A stretch of 64,000 nucleotides of DNA from Hugenholtzia roseola DSM 9546. GTDB lineage: Bacteria > Bacteroidota > Bacteroidia > Cytophagales > Bernardetiaceae. Made by a program: the position numbers and the translations under genes. This document shows positions 45,131-53,110 of the stretch, piece by piece; within the stretch, counting starts at the first letter, position 1, and each line of letters begins with the position of its first letter. The stretch covers positions 19,930 to 83,929 of the forward strand of contig NZ_AUGI01000036.1 of NCBI RefSeq assembly GCF_000422585.1. Direction: 5' to 3'. The notes below the pieces were generated by a model. That model saw only the letters and a program-made list of their open reading frames with translations, was not told where the DNA came from and made no database searches.

Positions 45131-46585
45131 TTATTCAGCACTTCTCATTTTAATTTCATATTCTAATAAATCCTGACGCACCTTTATCTCCTGCGCTAAG
45201 GTTTCGCCAAAGCCACGCCATAAATCATCTTGCGGATTGACCACATTTTGCAGGGCTTCATAAAGCGGCGAAACAGGTTGATTGGGGTACTTTGCCTCTG
45301 CCAGATGCACTTCATAATTGTTTTCGTTATAGATTCGTAACGAAACAGTATCTAAATTTTCATCAATAAAGAGCATTGCGCCGCCATGCAAGGGTTGTGT
45401 CTTGACCGTATCCACTACCCAACCGCCGTCGTTATAGACTTTGATACCCTGCGGATAGCCGCCGTATGTAATCATTTGCTCAAAAGGCTTATGGGTGTGT
45501 CCGAAAATAAAGGTCAGGTCGGTAGGAATTTGACCGCTTAGTTCGCCTCTAATTTGAAGATTTAAAGGAATTTCTATGAAATCTTTTAAGCCCTTTTGTG
45601 TTTTTTCGTCTAAAATTTGGTCGGAAAAACCGCGCTCTGAACTGGCAGCCTTTCCAAAAAGATAACCAAAGGCTGTACCCAAAATTTTAGAAGCGGCAAA
45701 TTCGGTAACCATCGTATCAGTTAGGCGGTCGGCTAAACTTTGGGCTAAGTTATCGGTGAGTTTGCGAAGCGCAATCGGGTCTTGCATTTTGTTGTAAATA
45801 AGTTCGATGTCTTTGCCTACTTCGCCTGAACGCCCCATAGTAGACCAAAAAAAGCTAATCCAAGCGAAATTTTCGGCTTCTATGTCCCAAATCTGTTCGG
45901 GCTTGCGCCTATCGGGGAAAATCATGGTTTTTAGTTCGGTCATGAGCATATAAATTGATTCAATATAATGCCCATGTGAAAAAATAATCGCCTTTTGCCC
46001 GTTTGCCGTTTTGATGCCCATATTGGGATATAAAGCACTGACTTTCAAGGACTTATATGCTTCCCTTCGCTGCAATAGCTTATTAAGAAAAAAAACAGGC
46101 ACACCTTCGGAGTTATCAAACATAGTGGTCGTATGCCAAGGGATAGGCAGATAAGGCTCATTTTTTAACTTTTCGCTCTGAATGTAATTGACGTACTGCG
46201 TTTCCCTTGCCGATTCCCAAAGGTGGTGGTCGTGATTGCCCGGTAGATAGTACATCTGTGTATCAAAGAGCCACTCCTGCGGGTTTTCTTCGGCAGGAAA
46301 GAGTAGCTCGATAAAACGCTCAAAGCACATGGCGGCTTCATTGGTATTGCAGAGGGCAAGTTCTAAAATGTCGCCATTGAGGATTAAAGTAGGCTTTATG
46401 CCTTTATTGCCATTTTTTTGGTTGTTTTTTTGCACTACTTCCTTTAATGCCTTGACCCAATAAACTAAGGCGGGGCTGGGTTTGAGAGGGTCTATCTGCC
46501 TACTAAAAGGATTGACCTGCGTTAGAAGGCTACTCGATGCGCCAAAGTGAAGGTCGGATACGCAAATATAGCGAATATCTGCCAT
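45131..46585 (-). CDS. Calcineurin-like metallophosphoesterase
   Basis: The 484-residue protein has the metallophosphoesterase motifs ICVSDLHFGAS (6-16), LNGDILEL, LPGNHDHHLW, FSHGHYIES and FGHTHKPFEQ in order, so two metals can be bound. There is no signal peptide, so it is cytoplasmic. It is longer than UDP-diacylglucosamine hydrolases (LpxH, about 240 aa), with a helical insert between GHYIES and GHTHKP. Substrate unknown. Its upstream region is the L repeat. Confidence 0.88.
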   Translation of the reverse strand: MADIRYICVSDLHFGASSSLLTQVNPFSRQIDPLKPSPALVYWVKALKEVVQKNNQKNGNKGIKPTLILNGDILELALCNTNEAAMCFERFIELLFPAEENPQEWLFDTQMYYLPGNHDHHLWESARETQYVNYIQSEKLKNEPYLPIPWHTTTMFDNSEGVPVFFLNKLLQRREAYKSLKVSALYPNMGIKTANGQKAIIFSHGHYIESIYMLMTELKTMIFPDRRKPEQIWDIEAENFAWISFFWSTMGRSGEVGKDIELIYNKMQDPIALRKLTDNLAQSLADRLTDTMVTEFAASKILGTAFGYLFGKAASSERGFSDQILDEKTQKGLKDFIEIPLNLQIRGELSGQIPTDLTFIFGHTHKPFEQMITYGGYPQGIKVYNDGGWVVDTVKTQPLHGGAMLFIDENLDTVSLRIYNENNYEVHLAEAKYPNQPVSPLYEALQNVVNPQDDLWRGFGETLAQEIKVRQDLLEYEIKMRSAE

Positions 46586-46645
46586 AAGAAAAGAGATAAA
46601 GTGGATTGAAAATATAATAATTCTAATAAAAAATATAAAAATAGC

Positions 46646-46837
46646 GCAAAAGTCGAGCTTGCGTCGCGCCTTTTTTTGAGTGCTTCAAAATAAGGGCTTT
46701 TTTTCGAAGTTGCAAATTATGGGGCGAATTTAAAGCAGCGGCTTATATTTTTAAAAATATTTTATTTCAATCCAACTTCAAAGAGAGCAGGCATTGTGCC
46801 TATATTGGTTATTTTTTCTTGTCCTTGCTCTTGTGTC
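46646..46837 (+). repeat. L-a: left copy of the long direct repeat flanking the K array
   Basis: About 190 bp from GCAAAAGTCGAGCTTGC to TGCTCTTGTGTCCC. It recurs in direct orientation at 48516-48697 with scattered substitutions and a roughly 12-base length difference in the middle. It contains no gene and directly joins K1. It lies 61 bp from the metallophosphoesterase start. Confidence 0.8.
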
Positions 46838-47072
46838 CCCCGTTGGGCGTACTTTCCGACTATGCCCTATCAGTGCGGCAAATCTTTGATTTGCGTTGTA
46901 AGATACTACAAAAATAGCAAAAAACAAATACAAAATGCTATTTTGTAGATGTTTTAATAGTAGCAGCCCTGCAAATCTAAAATTTGCGGAATGGATAAGG
47001 CTTAGTCGCAGACTAAGCCTAACATTTGGGTTATTTTTTGGGTTATGGGAACACTACATACAACAGGGGGGG
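46837..47072 (+). repeat. K1: fold-back repeat, first copy
   Basis: About 235 bp, starting CCCCCGTTGGGCGTAC. It contains GCAAATC-ttt-GATTTGC (46878-46894), GCAAATctaaaATTTGC (46971-46986) and the perfect hairpin AGGCTTAGTC-gca-GACTAAGCCT (46998-47020). The left end (GTTGGGCGTA...CCTATC) is an imperfect inverse of GATAAGGCTTAGTCGCAGAC...CTAAC at 46994-47023, so the whole unit can fold back. The right edge contains a run of eight G (47066-47073). Confidence 0.75.
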
Positions 47073-47096
47073 GTTCAAATGCTATCATACTTAATA

Positions 47097-47546
47097 TTAT
47101 AAATAGTTTTTACTATAAATTGCTTTTAAACCATTATGATGAATCATAACTATATTATCTAAGGATATAACTATATAATTCATTGGTTGCATAAATTCTA
47201 TGTTTTCACTTACAAAAAAATCATAATTTTCTATAAAATATTCAAAATGTTTATAAGTAGGTATATAAAAAACAGTGTTGTATTTATATGACTCCATTGT
47301 TATTATAAAAAAATCGTTTTTTATAGTTTTTTTTATGTCAAATATGTTAAATATTTCATTAGTTGTATATTCAGTACATCCGTTTTCAAATTGTAACCAT
47401 TTAGTAATGGGTTTCCAATCTTCTTTATTAAATACGTTATAAATACAACTTTCTATATTTAGTAAATTTAAGTTTTTATTAGTTTTAAATACTGCATGAT
47501 GCCATGAAGCAATTGTTTCTAAGAAAGTAATAGATTTATTTATCAT
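47097..47546 (-). CDS. AT-rich orphan protein in the K array
   Basis: The 149-residue protein (starting MINKSITFLETIASWHHAV) is rich in Ile, Asn, Lys, Phe and Tyr, and its gene looks far more AT-rich than the flanking genes. It has no signal peptide, membrane segment or motif I recognise. I start it at 47546; a longer frame (to 47663) would read through repeat K2 and is a repeat-derived extension. The size, composition and setting resemble immunity or cargo genes of toxin cassettes, but no partner is seen. It lies between K1 and K2 on the minus strand. Confidence 0.55.
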   Translation of the reverse strand: MINKSITFLETIASWHHAVFKTNKNLNLLNIESCIYNVFNKEDWKPITKWLQFENGCTEYTTNEIFNIFDIKKTIKNDFFIITMESYKYNTVFYIPTYKHFEYFIENYDFFVSENIEFMQPMNYIVISLDNIVMIHHNGLKAIYSKNYL

Positions 47547-47565
47547 GATAGTTAAAGAGTTTCTT

Positions 47566-47796
47566 GTCCCCGTTGAGCGTAGCCTCCGACTACGACCTAT
47601 CAGTGCGGCAAATCTTTGATTTGCGTTGTAAGATACTACAAAAATAGCAAAAAACAAATACAAAATGCTATTTTGTCTGTGTTTTAATAGTAGCAGCCAC
47701 GAAAAGCTAAGATTTGCGGAAGGGATAAGGCTTAGTCGCAGACTAAGCCTAACATTTGGGTTATTTTTTGGTTATTAGAACACTACACAAAACGGG
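47566..47796 (+). repeat. K2: fold-back repeat, second copy
   Basis: Direct copy of K1: GTCCCCGTTGAGCGTAG, then GCAAATCTTTGATTTGC, the CAAATACAAAATGCTATTTTGT segment, and the perfect AGGCTTAGTC-gca-GACTAAGCCT hairpin near 47727-47749, ending CACTACACAAAACGGG. A 10-base segment of the third hairpin differs (GAAAAGCTAAGATTTGC), so that stem is weaker here. Confidence 0.75.
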
Positions 47797-47909
47797 ATAT
47801 TGTTTTGTTATAATACTGTTATTGATAATTATTGATTAAAAAATCAGATATTTTATATTGTTTTTTATACAAAGATATAAAAGTTATGATGGCTAAACAC
47901 AATTCTTCA

Positions 47910-48290
47910 TCATTTTTTTTTAATGAAATTATTTTGCAAATTTTTTTTCATAACTAAACAAAGTCCTTTTTCGTACAAATATAATTTATCTTTACTTATA
48001 TGTATATTAAATTTAACTCTATTATACTCTATTATATTTATATAAGATATAGTTTCCATGAAACAACTATTTTTATACTCCATAGAATAAGCTAAAATTG
48101 GAGATATAAAAAAAGCAATTTCAGACATATCTTCTTGATGAAATATAGTATTCCATATATTTGACATAATATTTAACATATTTTTTTTATTTGTTTCATG
48201 ATATAAGTCGACTAACAAGTCTTTAGTAGTAGCAGGCACTTCTTTATTATTATCTATGATAGATAGTATTTTTTCAATGTTTTTATTCAT
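47910..48290 (-). CDS. AT-rich orphan protein, second cargo gene of the K array
   Basis: The 126-residue protein starts MNKNIEKILSIIDNNKEVPA and is as AT-rich and Asn/Ile/Lys-rich as its neighbour, though the two show no similarity I can see. No signal peptide or known motif. A hydrophobic stretch (MSEIAFFISPILAY) lies near the middle. Orientation is the same as the other cargo gene. It sits between K2 and K3. Function unknown; an immunity or cargo role is only suggested by the setting. Confidence 0.5.
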   Translation of the reverse strand: MNKNIEKILSIIDNNKEVPATTKDLLVDLYHETNKKNMLNIMSNIWNTIFHQEDMSEIAFFISPILAYSMEYKNSCFMETISYINIIEYNRVKFNIHISKDKLYLYEKGLCLVMKKNLQNNFIKKK

Positions 48291-48323
48291 AATTATATTT
48301 TTTTAGACTTTGGGATTTGTATT

Positions 48324-48515
48324 CCCCTGTTGGGCGTAGTCTCCGACTACGACCTATCAGTGCGGCAAATCTTCGATTTGCGCCGTAAGGTACTGCAAAA
48401 ATAGCAAAAAACAAATACAAAATGCTATTTTGTCTGTGTTTTAATAGTAGCAGCCCTGCAAATCTAAGATTTGCGGAATGGATAAGGCTTAGTTGGAGAC
48501 TACGACCAGCGGGGA
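48324..48515 (+). repeat. K3: fold-back repeat, compact copy with terminal inverted repeats
   Basis: About 190 bp. The left end CCCCTGTTGGGCGTAGTCTC (48324 on) and the right end, inverted, CCCCGCTGGTCGTAGTCTCC (48514 backwards), match over roughly 34 bases including the following CTATC/CTTATC. Internal GCAAATC-ttc-GATTTGC is kept (48364-48380). The third hairpin of K1/K2 is replaced by GGAGACTACGACCAGCGGGG, so this copy is the cleanest fold-back unit. It joins L-b directly. Confidence 0.75.
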
Positions 48516-48697
48516 GCAAAAGTCGAGCTTGCGTCGCGCCTTTTTTTGAGTGCTTCAAAATAAGGGCTTTTTTTCGAAGTTGCAAATTATGGGCAGCGGC
48601 TTGTATTTTTAAAAATATTTCACTTCAATCCAACTTCAAAGAGAGCAGACATTGTGTCTATATCGGTTATTTTTTCCTGTCCTTGCTTTTGTGTCCT
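48516..48697 (+). repeat. L-b: right copy of the long direct repeat
   Basis: About 180 bp, same orientation as L-a (46646-46837). It begins GCAAAAGTCGAGCTTGC and ends GTGTCCTC. The distance between the two starts is 1870 bp. It forms part of the fadD upstream region. Confidence 0.8.
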
Positions 48698-48799
48698 CAA
48701 TTTGTAGGCACACTTTGCCTTTTGGGTCTTTAATTTGCAGCCCAAAGTAACCCTTTTGAAAAGATTTTGTCATTTTCGCTACAAAAAATCGTCATTCGA

Positions 48800-48830
48800 T
48801 TGCCACGCCTAAGAAAATTTTTTAAATTTG
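48800..48830 (+). promoter_or_regulatory. Bacteroidota-type promoter of the acyl-CoA ligase gene
   Basis: TTG (48800-48802), 20 bases, TAAATTTG (48823-48830). Both elements fit the phylum consensus and the distance is right. The start codon is 100 bases downstream. Confidence 0.5.
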
Positions 48831-48929
48831 ACAAAAAACCATTGGCTCACCTGCCTGTGTGCTTCTTCTTGTGTTTTTTATCAACTACCACGCCTTTCTA
48901 TCTTACAACACTTATACAAACGAAACCTC

Positions 48930-50612
48930 ATGGAAAAAATCTGGCTGAAAAACTATCCTTCTCTTGTTCCGCATCAAATTGACCCTGAACGCTATGCCTC
49001 TCTGATTGAACTTATAGAGGAAAGCATAGAAAAATATGCCGATAAGGTCGCCTACATTCACATGGGCGTAGAAATGACCTACCGCCAAATTGGAGAACAG
49101 TCGGCGCACTTTGCCGCTTTTTTACAAAAAGAATTACAACTCAAAAAGGGCGACCGCATTGCGATTCAGATGCCCAACGTCTTGCAATATCCTATCGCGC
49201 TCTTTGGGGCAATTCGCGCAGGCTTGGTAGTAGTCAATACCAATCCGCTTTATACGCCACGCGAGATGGAGCATCAATTTTCAGATGCAGGGGTGAAAGC
49301 CTTAGTCGTGTTAGCAAATTTTGCCGATAGGTTGGAAAAGGTTTTAGACAAGACTCCCGTAGAGCATGTCATTATTACAGAGGTAGGCGATATGATGCCT
49401 TTTTTCAGACGCACCCTGACAAATTTTGTGGTTAAGAATGTCAAAAAAATGGTGCCTGCCTATCATTTGCCCAAAGCAATCCCCTTCCGATACGCCTTAG
49501 CCAAAGGCAGACAGCATGCCCTTACCCCTATCAAAGTAGATAAAAATGAAAACGCCTTTATCCAATACACAGGCGGCACAACGGGCGTAGCCAAAGGCGC
49601 GGAACTTACCCATAGAAATGTCATTGCAAATGCCGAGCAAATCAAGGCTTGGATGTCGGGCAAACTCATCGAGGGGCAGGAACTTATCATCACGCCGCTG
49701 CCGATGTATCACATTTTTTCGCTTACGGTTAATACTTTTATCTTTTTTGCTTATGGTGCAAAAAATTTGCTTATCACAAATCCACGCGATTTAGACGCGC
49801 TGGTGAAAGATTTTAAAAAGTACCCCATTACGGCTATGACGGGCGTAAATACGCTTTTCAATGCCATTGCTAATCACCCCGAAGTGGGAAATGTAGATTT
49901 TAGCCACCTCAAAATTGCGATTGCAGGCGCGACGGCTCTGCAAAATGCAGTGGCGCAAAAGTGGAAAGAAACCACAGGCTGCGCCGTTTTAGAAGGCTTC
50001 GGACTTACCGAGTGTTCGCCTGTGGTGAGCTGCAATCCCTTAGACGGCAACGAGCAAGTGGGTACAATCGGCTTGCCCCTGCCTTCCACAGAGGTCATGT
50101 TGGCAGACGACAACGGCGAAGAAGTTGCCGAAGGTGAGCGCGGCGAACTTTGGGTGCGCGGTCCGCAAGTGATGAAAGGGTATTGGAAACGCCCCGAAGC
50201 GACTGCCGATATGATTACGCCCGAAGGGTGGCTCAAAACAGGCGACGTTGCCATTATTCAACCCGATGGCTTCCTCAAAATTGTAGATAGGAAAAAAGAT
50301 ATGATTTTGGTTTCTGGTTTCAATGTCTATCCCAACGAAGTAGAAGATGTGATTGTCGGACACCCCAAGGTAATGGAAGTGGCTGCAATAGGGATTCCCG
50401 ACGACAAGTCAGGCGAAGCCGTCAAGGTCTTTGTCATCAAAAAAGATGAAAGCCTGACCAAAGACGAACTCAAAGCCTACTGCCAAGAACACCTCACAGG
50501 CTATAAAATCCCTAAGCATTACGAATTTAGAACCGAATTGCCCAAATCGCCCGTAGGTAAGATTTTGCGCAAAGACCTAAAAGCCGAAGAAGCCGCTAAA
50601 ATAAAGGCGTAG
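48930..50612 (+). CDS. fadD: Long-chain fatty acid-CoA ligase
   Basis: The 560-residue enzyme has the adenylate-forming motifs: YTGGTTGVAKGAELTHRN (A3, about 184-201), YHIFSL, GFGLTECSPV, GELWVRGPQVMKGYW, GWLKTGDVA, and the terminal SPVGKILRKDLK with its conserved Lys. It activates fatty acids with ATP and CoA for beta-oxidation or lipid synthesis. I start at the ATG at 48930 (MEKIWLKNYP); the upstream 34 codons from 48828 are not conserved in composition. A strong terminator follows. The K array lies upstream but its promoter (48800-48830) is downstream of L-b. Confidence 0.9.
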   Translation: MEKIWLKNYPSLVPHQIDPERYASLIELIEESIEKYADKVAYIHMGVEMTYRQIGEQSAHFAAFLQKELQLKKGDRIAIQMPNVLQYPIALFGAIRAGLVVVNTNPLYTPREMEHQFSDAGVKALVVLANFADRLEKVLDKTPVEHVIITEVGDMMPFFRRTLTNFVVKNVKKMVPAYHLPKAIPFRYALAKGRQHALTPIKVDKNENAFIQYTGGTTGVAKGAELTHRNVIANAEQIKAWMSGKLIEGQELIITPLPMYHIFSLTVNTFIFFAYGAKNLLITNPRDLDALVKDFKKYPITAMTGVNTLFNAIANHPEVGNVDFSHLKIAIAGATALQNAVAQKWKETTGCAVLEGFGLTECSPVVSCNPLDGNEQVGTIGLPLPSTEVMLADDNGEEVAEGERGELWVRGPQVMKGYWKRPEATADMITPEGWLKTGDVAIIQPDGFLKIVDRKKDMILVSGFNVYPNEVEDVIVGHPKVMEVAAIGIPDDKSGEAVKVFVIKKDESLTKDELKAYCQEHLTGYKIPKHYEFRTELPKSPVGKILRKDLKAEEAAKIKA

Positions 50613-50635
50613 GCTCTCCAATCGTTATCTGACAA

Positions 50636-50672
50636 AAACCCTAAGCATCTGGAAAATGCTTAGGGTTTATTT
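50636..50672 (+). terminator. Rho-independent terminator after fadD
   Basis: AAACCCTAAGCAT (50636-50648) pairs perfectly with ATGCTTAGGGTTT (50656-50668), loop of seven, followed by ATTTAAC. It ends 15 bases before the next start codon. Confidence 0.8.
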
Positions 50673-50686
50673 AACACAAACCTGCT

Positions 50687-51544
50687 ATGTGTACGCTCAC
50701 CTACCTGCCCCTCGAAGGGCAAAACTTTATCCTGACCTCGAATCGCGACGAACTTCGGACGCGCCCAATCGCCCTACCGCCTGCCCTGCGCAAGGTAGAA
50801 AACAAGGAACTACTTTTTGCACAAGACCCACAAGCCGCTGGCACTTGGTTAGGGCTTAATCGTCAAGGCGATTGCATCTGCCTGCTCAATGGTGCATTCG
50901 AAAGGCACACGCGCCGCCCGCCCTATCGCAAAAGTAGGGGACTTTTGGTATTAGAAGCCCTTGTTTGGGCAAATACAGAAGCCTTTTTAGCACAAGACTT
51001 CGAAGGCATCGAACCTTTCACTTTGGTTTGGATAGAATCTGACAAAAAGCAAAACAAAAATGCACAAAGTCCTGAATATCAACATCTTACAAAAACAAAA
51101 TTAAACCTACACGAAATAAGATGGGACGGCGAAACTTTGCACCAAACCCAAAAAGACCCCGATAAGCCTCATATCTGGTCTTCTGCTACACTCTATTCGC
51201 CTTCGGTACAAAATGAACGCGAAACCTTTTTTGCTCAACATTTTTCTCAAAAGGAACTATCTGAAATATCAGATAAGGTAGCGGAAAAGATAATAAAGTT
51301 TCACCTTTTAGGACAAAACTTAGAAAAAGTAGAGTACGAAGCTGAATTTTGTTGTGAAAAGAAACAGTTTCCCCCTATCTTTATGAACAGAAAAGAAGGA
51401 CAGACCGTTAGTACGACACAGATTCACGCTTTTTTGCGTCCTGCTCTCGATGCCCCCCAACGCTACCAAATCTTGTATCGCGATTGGTTGCAGGCTCAAA
51501 ATCAGACCCAAATGACTTGGGAAGTTTCGAATTCTAATTTTTAA
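50687..51544 (+). CDS. NRDE/TANGO2 family protein
   Basis: The 285-residue protein starts MCTLTYLPLEG and has the NRDE motif FILTSNRDELRTRP (about 15-28), then AGTWLGLNRQGDCICLLNG, typical of the NRDE (TANGO2-like) family, whose first Cys may act as a terminal nucleophile after Met removal. The function in bacteria is not established. It starts 15 bases after the fadD terminator and its stop is 6 bases before the S41 protease, so the two form one unit. Confidence 0.85.
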   Translation: MCTLTYLPLEGQNFILTSNRDELRTRPIALPPALRKVENKELLFAQDPQAAGTWLGLNRQGDCICLLNGAFERHTRRPPYRKSRGLLVLEALVWANTEAFLAQDFEGIEPFTLVWIESDKKQNKNAQSPEYQHLTKTKLNLHEIRWDGETLHQTQKDPDKPHIWSSATLYSPSVQNERETFFAQHFSQKELSEISDKVAEKIIKFHLLGQNLEKVEYEAEFCCEKKQFPPIFMNRKEGQTVSTTQIHAFLRPALDAPQRYQILYRDWLQAQNQTQMTWEVSNSNF

Positions 51545-51549
51545 ACAAT

Positions 51550-52890
51550 ATGAAAAAAGAACACAAGATACCCACAAAAAAAACAAGAGGCAGTGCCAAA
51601 TTTGCGGCAAGCCTGCTTTCACGCTACCCCCTTGCCCTGCTGCTGGTGCTGCTTTTTATTACGAGTATCACAAGTTGTAGGAAAGACGACGAGCCACAGC
51701 CCGACACAAATCCGATGGCTGCGACGAATCGTTCTATTTATGATTTGATGAAAGAGTGGTATTATTGGTATGAAGAATTACCCGACATAGACCCTGCCGA
51801 ATACGAAAGCCCCGAAGCCTTAGTAGAGGCTCTGCGCTACCGCCCACTCGATAGGTGGTCTTATGCCACAACGGTAGAAGAATACGAACGCTACTATCAG
51901 GCAGGCGAATATTTTGGCTATGGTTATAGCTCTGCTTGGGATAGTGAGCGCAATCTTTATGTACTTTTCGCCTATTGCAATTCAGCGGCAGGCAGGGCAG
52001 GTTGGCAGCGCGGCGACAAAATCCTGCGCATCAATGGCAAGCGCGTGCAAGAAATTGCCGACATCAGTGCCGAATTGGGTGCAAATCAGGCAGGTATCAT
52101 CACCAACTTTACCATCGAGCGCGAGGGCGTAGAGATGGAATATGCCTTAGAAAAGGGTACGGTACAAATCAATTCCGTTTTGTATCGCGAGGTCGTCCCC
52201 TATCAGGGCAGACGAGTGGCGCACTTGGTTTTCAAAGCCTTTATCGAGCCTTCCGAAGCAGAGCTAAATGAAGCCTTTGCCTATTTCGAGGCGCAGGGTG
52301 CAAATGAATTAGTCCTCGATTTGCGCTACAATGGCGGCGGCAGATTGAGCATTGCCCAACAGCTTGTCCAGCTTATTGCCCCCCCCAACGCAAACGGACA
52401 AGTCTTTATGACCATCGACCATAACGATAAAAAACAAGACCAAAATAGCATCTATCGCTTTGAAAGCACCCCTAATAGCTTGAATTTGAACAAGGTAGCG
52501 ATTATTACCGCAGGAGGCACTGCTTCGGCAAGTGAAACTATCATCAATGGTTTGCGCCCTTATATGGAAGTCAAAGTCGTTGGAACAAAGACTTATGGCA
52601 AACCCGTAGGCTCGTATGGCTGGCGCATTGGTCAGACCCATGTGGTGCTGCCGATTGCCTTTCGGGTAGTCAATGCCGTAGGCGTAGCCGATTATTTCGA
52701 GGGTATAGAAGTAGATATTCCTGCCCCCGACGACTACACACGCAATTTCAACGACTTAGAAGAAGGCTCACTACAAACGGCACTCAACTATATCGTAGGC
52801 AATCCCGTAGGTAGCGGCAGAGTGGAGATTCAGCCCCTTCGCTACTCGACAGAGTGGAAAGGCTTGGCAGAAGAAATTGGGGCTTATTAA
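51550..52890 (+). CDS. S41 family C-terminal-processing peptidase, lipoprotein
   Basis: The 446-residue protein has a lipoprotein signal with lipobox ITSC near residue 43, so it is attached to a membrane. A PDZ-like domain (AGWQRGDKILRINGKRVQEI) is followed by the S41 protease with Ser326 (GGTASASET) and Lys351 (TYGKPVGS), 25 residues apart as in Tsp/CtpA. Family enzymes cut the C-termini of envelope proteins. It overlaps the NRDE gene's end closely (6 bp) and is probably co-transcribed with it. Confidence 0.92.
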   Translation: MKKEHKIPTKKTRGSAKFAASLLSRYPLALLLVLLFITSITSCRKDDEPQPDTNPMAATNRSIYDLMKEWYYWYEELPDIDPAEYESPEALVEALRYRPLDRWSYATTVEEYERYYQAGEYFGYGYSSAWDSERNLYVLFAYCNSAAGRAGWQRGDKILRINGKRVQEIADISAELGANQAGIITNFTIEREGVEMEYALEKGTVQINSVLYREVVPYQGRRVAHLVFKAFIEPSEAELNEAFAYFEAQGANELVLDLRYNGGGRLSIAQQLVQLIAPPNANGQVFMTIDHNDKKQDQNSIYRFESTPNSLNLNKVAIITAGGTASASETIINGLRPYMEVKVVGTKTYGKPVGSYGWRIGQTHVVLPIAFRVVNAVGVADYFEGIEVDIPAPDDYTRNFNDLEEGSLQTALNYIVGNPVGSGRVEIQPLRYSTEWKGLAEEIGAY

Positions 52891-52966
52891 GGTATTAGTA
52901 CAATTTTGGTGTAATTTTGGTACAATTTAAAACTTTTATTTTGTTTTTCTTAAAAATCACCCAAAT

Positions 52967-53001
52967 ATAGTTCGGACAGTGCGGTGCGTTGTCCGAACTA
53001 T
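52967..53001. terminator. GC-rich hairpin between convergent genes
   Basis: ATAGTTCGGACA (52967-52978) pairs with TGTCCGAACTAT (52990-53001) around an 11-base loop. It lies between the S41 stop (52890) and the M4 copy, so it may end both transcripts or belong to an insertion. Confidence 0.55.
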
Positions 53002-53036
53002 GTGCGAAGGCGCAAACCATGTTTTTCAATTTTACT

Positions 53037-53093
53037 ATGCAGAAAAGGCAATGCCTTGTCCCTGCATTTGAATCTAACTTTTAGAGTTTAATT
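53037..53093 (-). repeat. M4: partial, diverged M element
   Basis: Read on the minus strand, AATTAAACTCTAAAAGTTAG then CAAATGCAGGGACAAGGCATTGCCTT matches the left half of M3 (33515-33562) with few changes, including the palindrome core. The right half is not clearly preserved. No flanking duplication was found. Confidence 0.6.
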
Positions 53094-53110
53094 TTCAGAA
53101 TTTCATATCC

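Noticed and set aside
47547..47663. 5' extension of the first orphan gene to 47663
   Set aside because: The extra 39 residues read through the K2 repeat and match the repeat-derived peptide in K3, so the ATG at 47546 is preferred.
46837..48515. K repeats as a CRISPR array
   Set aside because: Repeats are about 190-235 bp and spaced by whole genes, not by 25-40 bp spacers, and no cas genes are present.
48283..48585. Minus-strand frame of 100 residues in the K3/L-b region
   Set aside because: It is the translation of repeat sequence (K3 and L-b), with the same peptide pattern as the 5' extension of the 47663 frame in K2.
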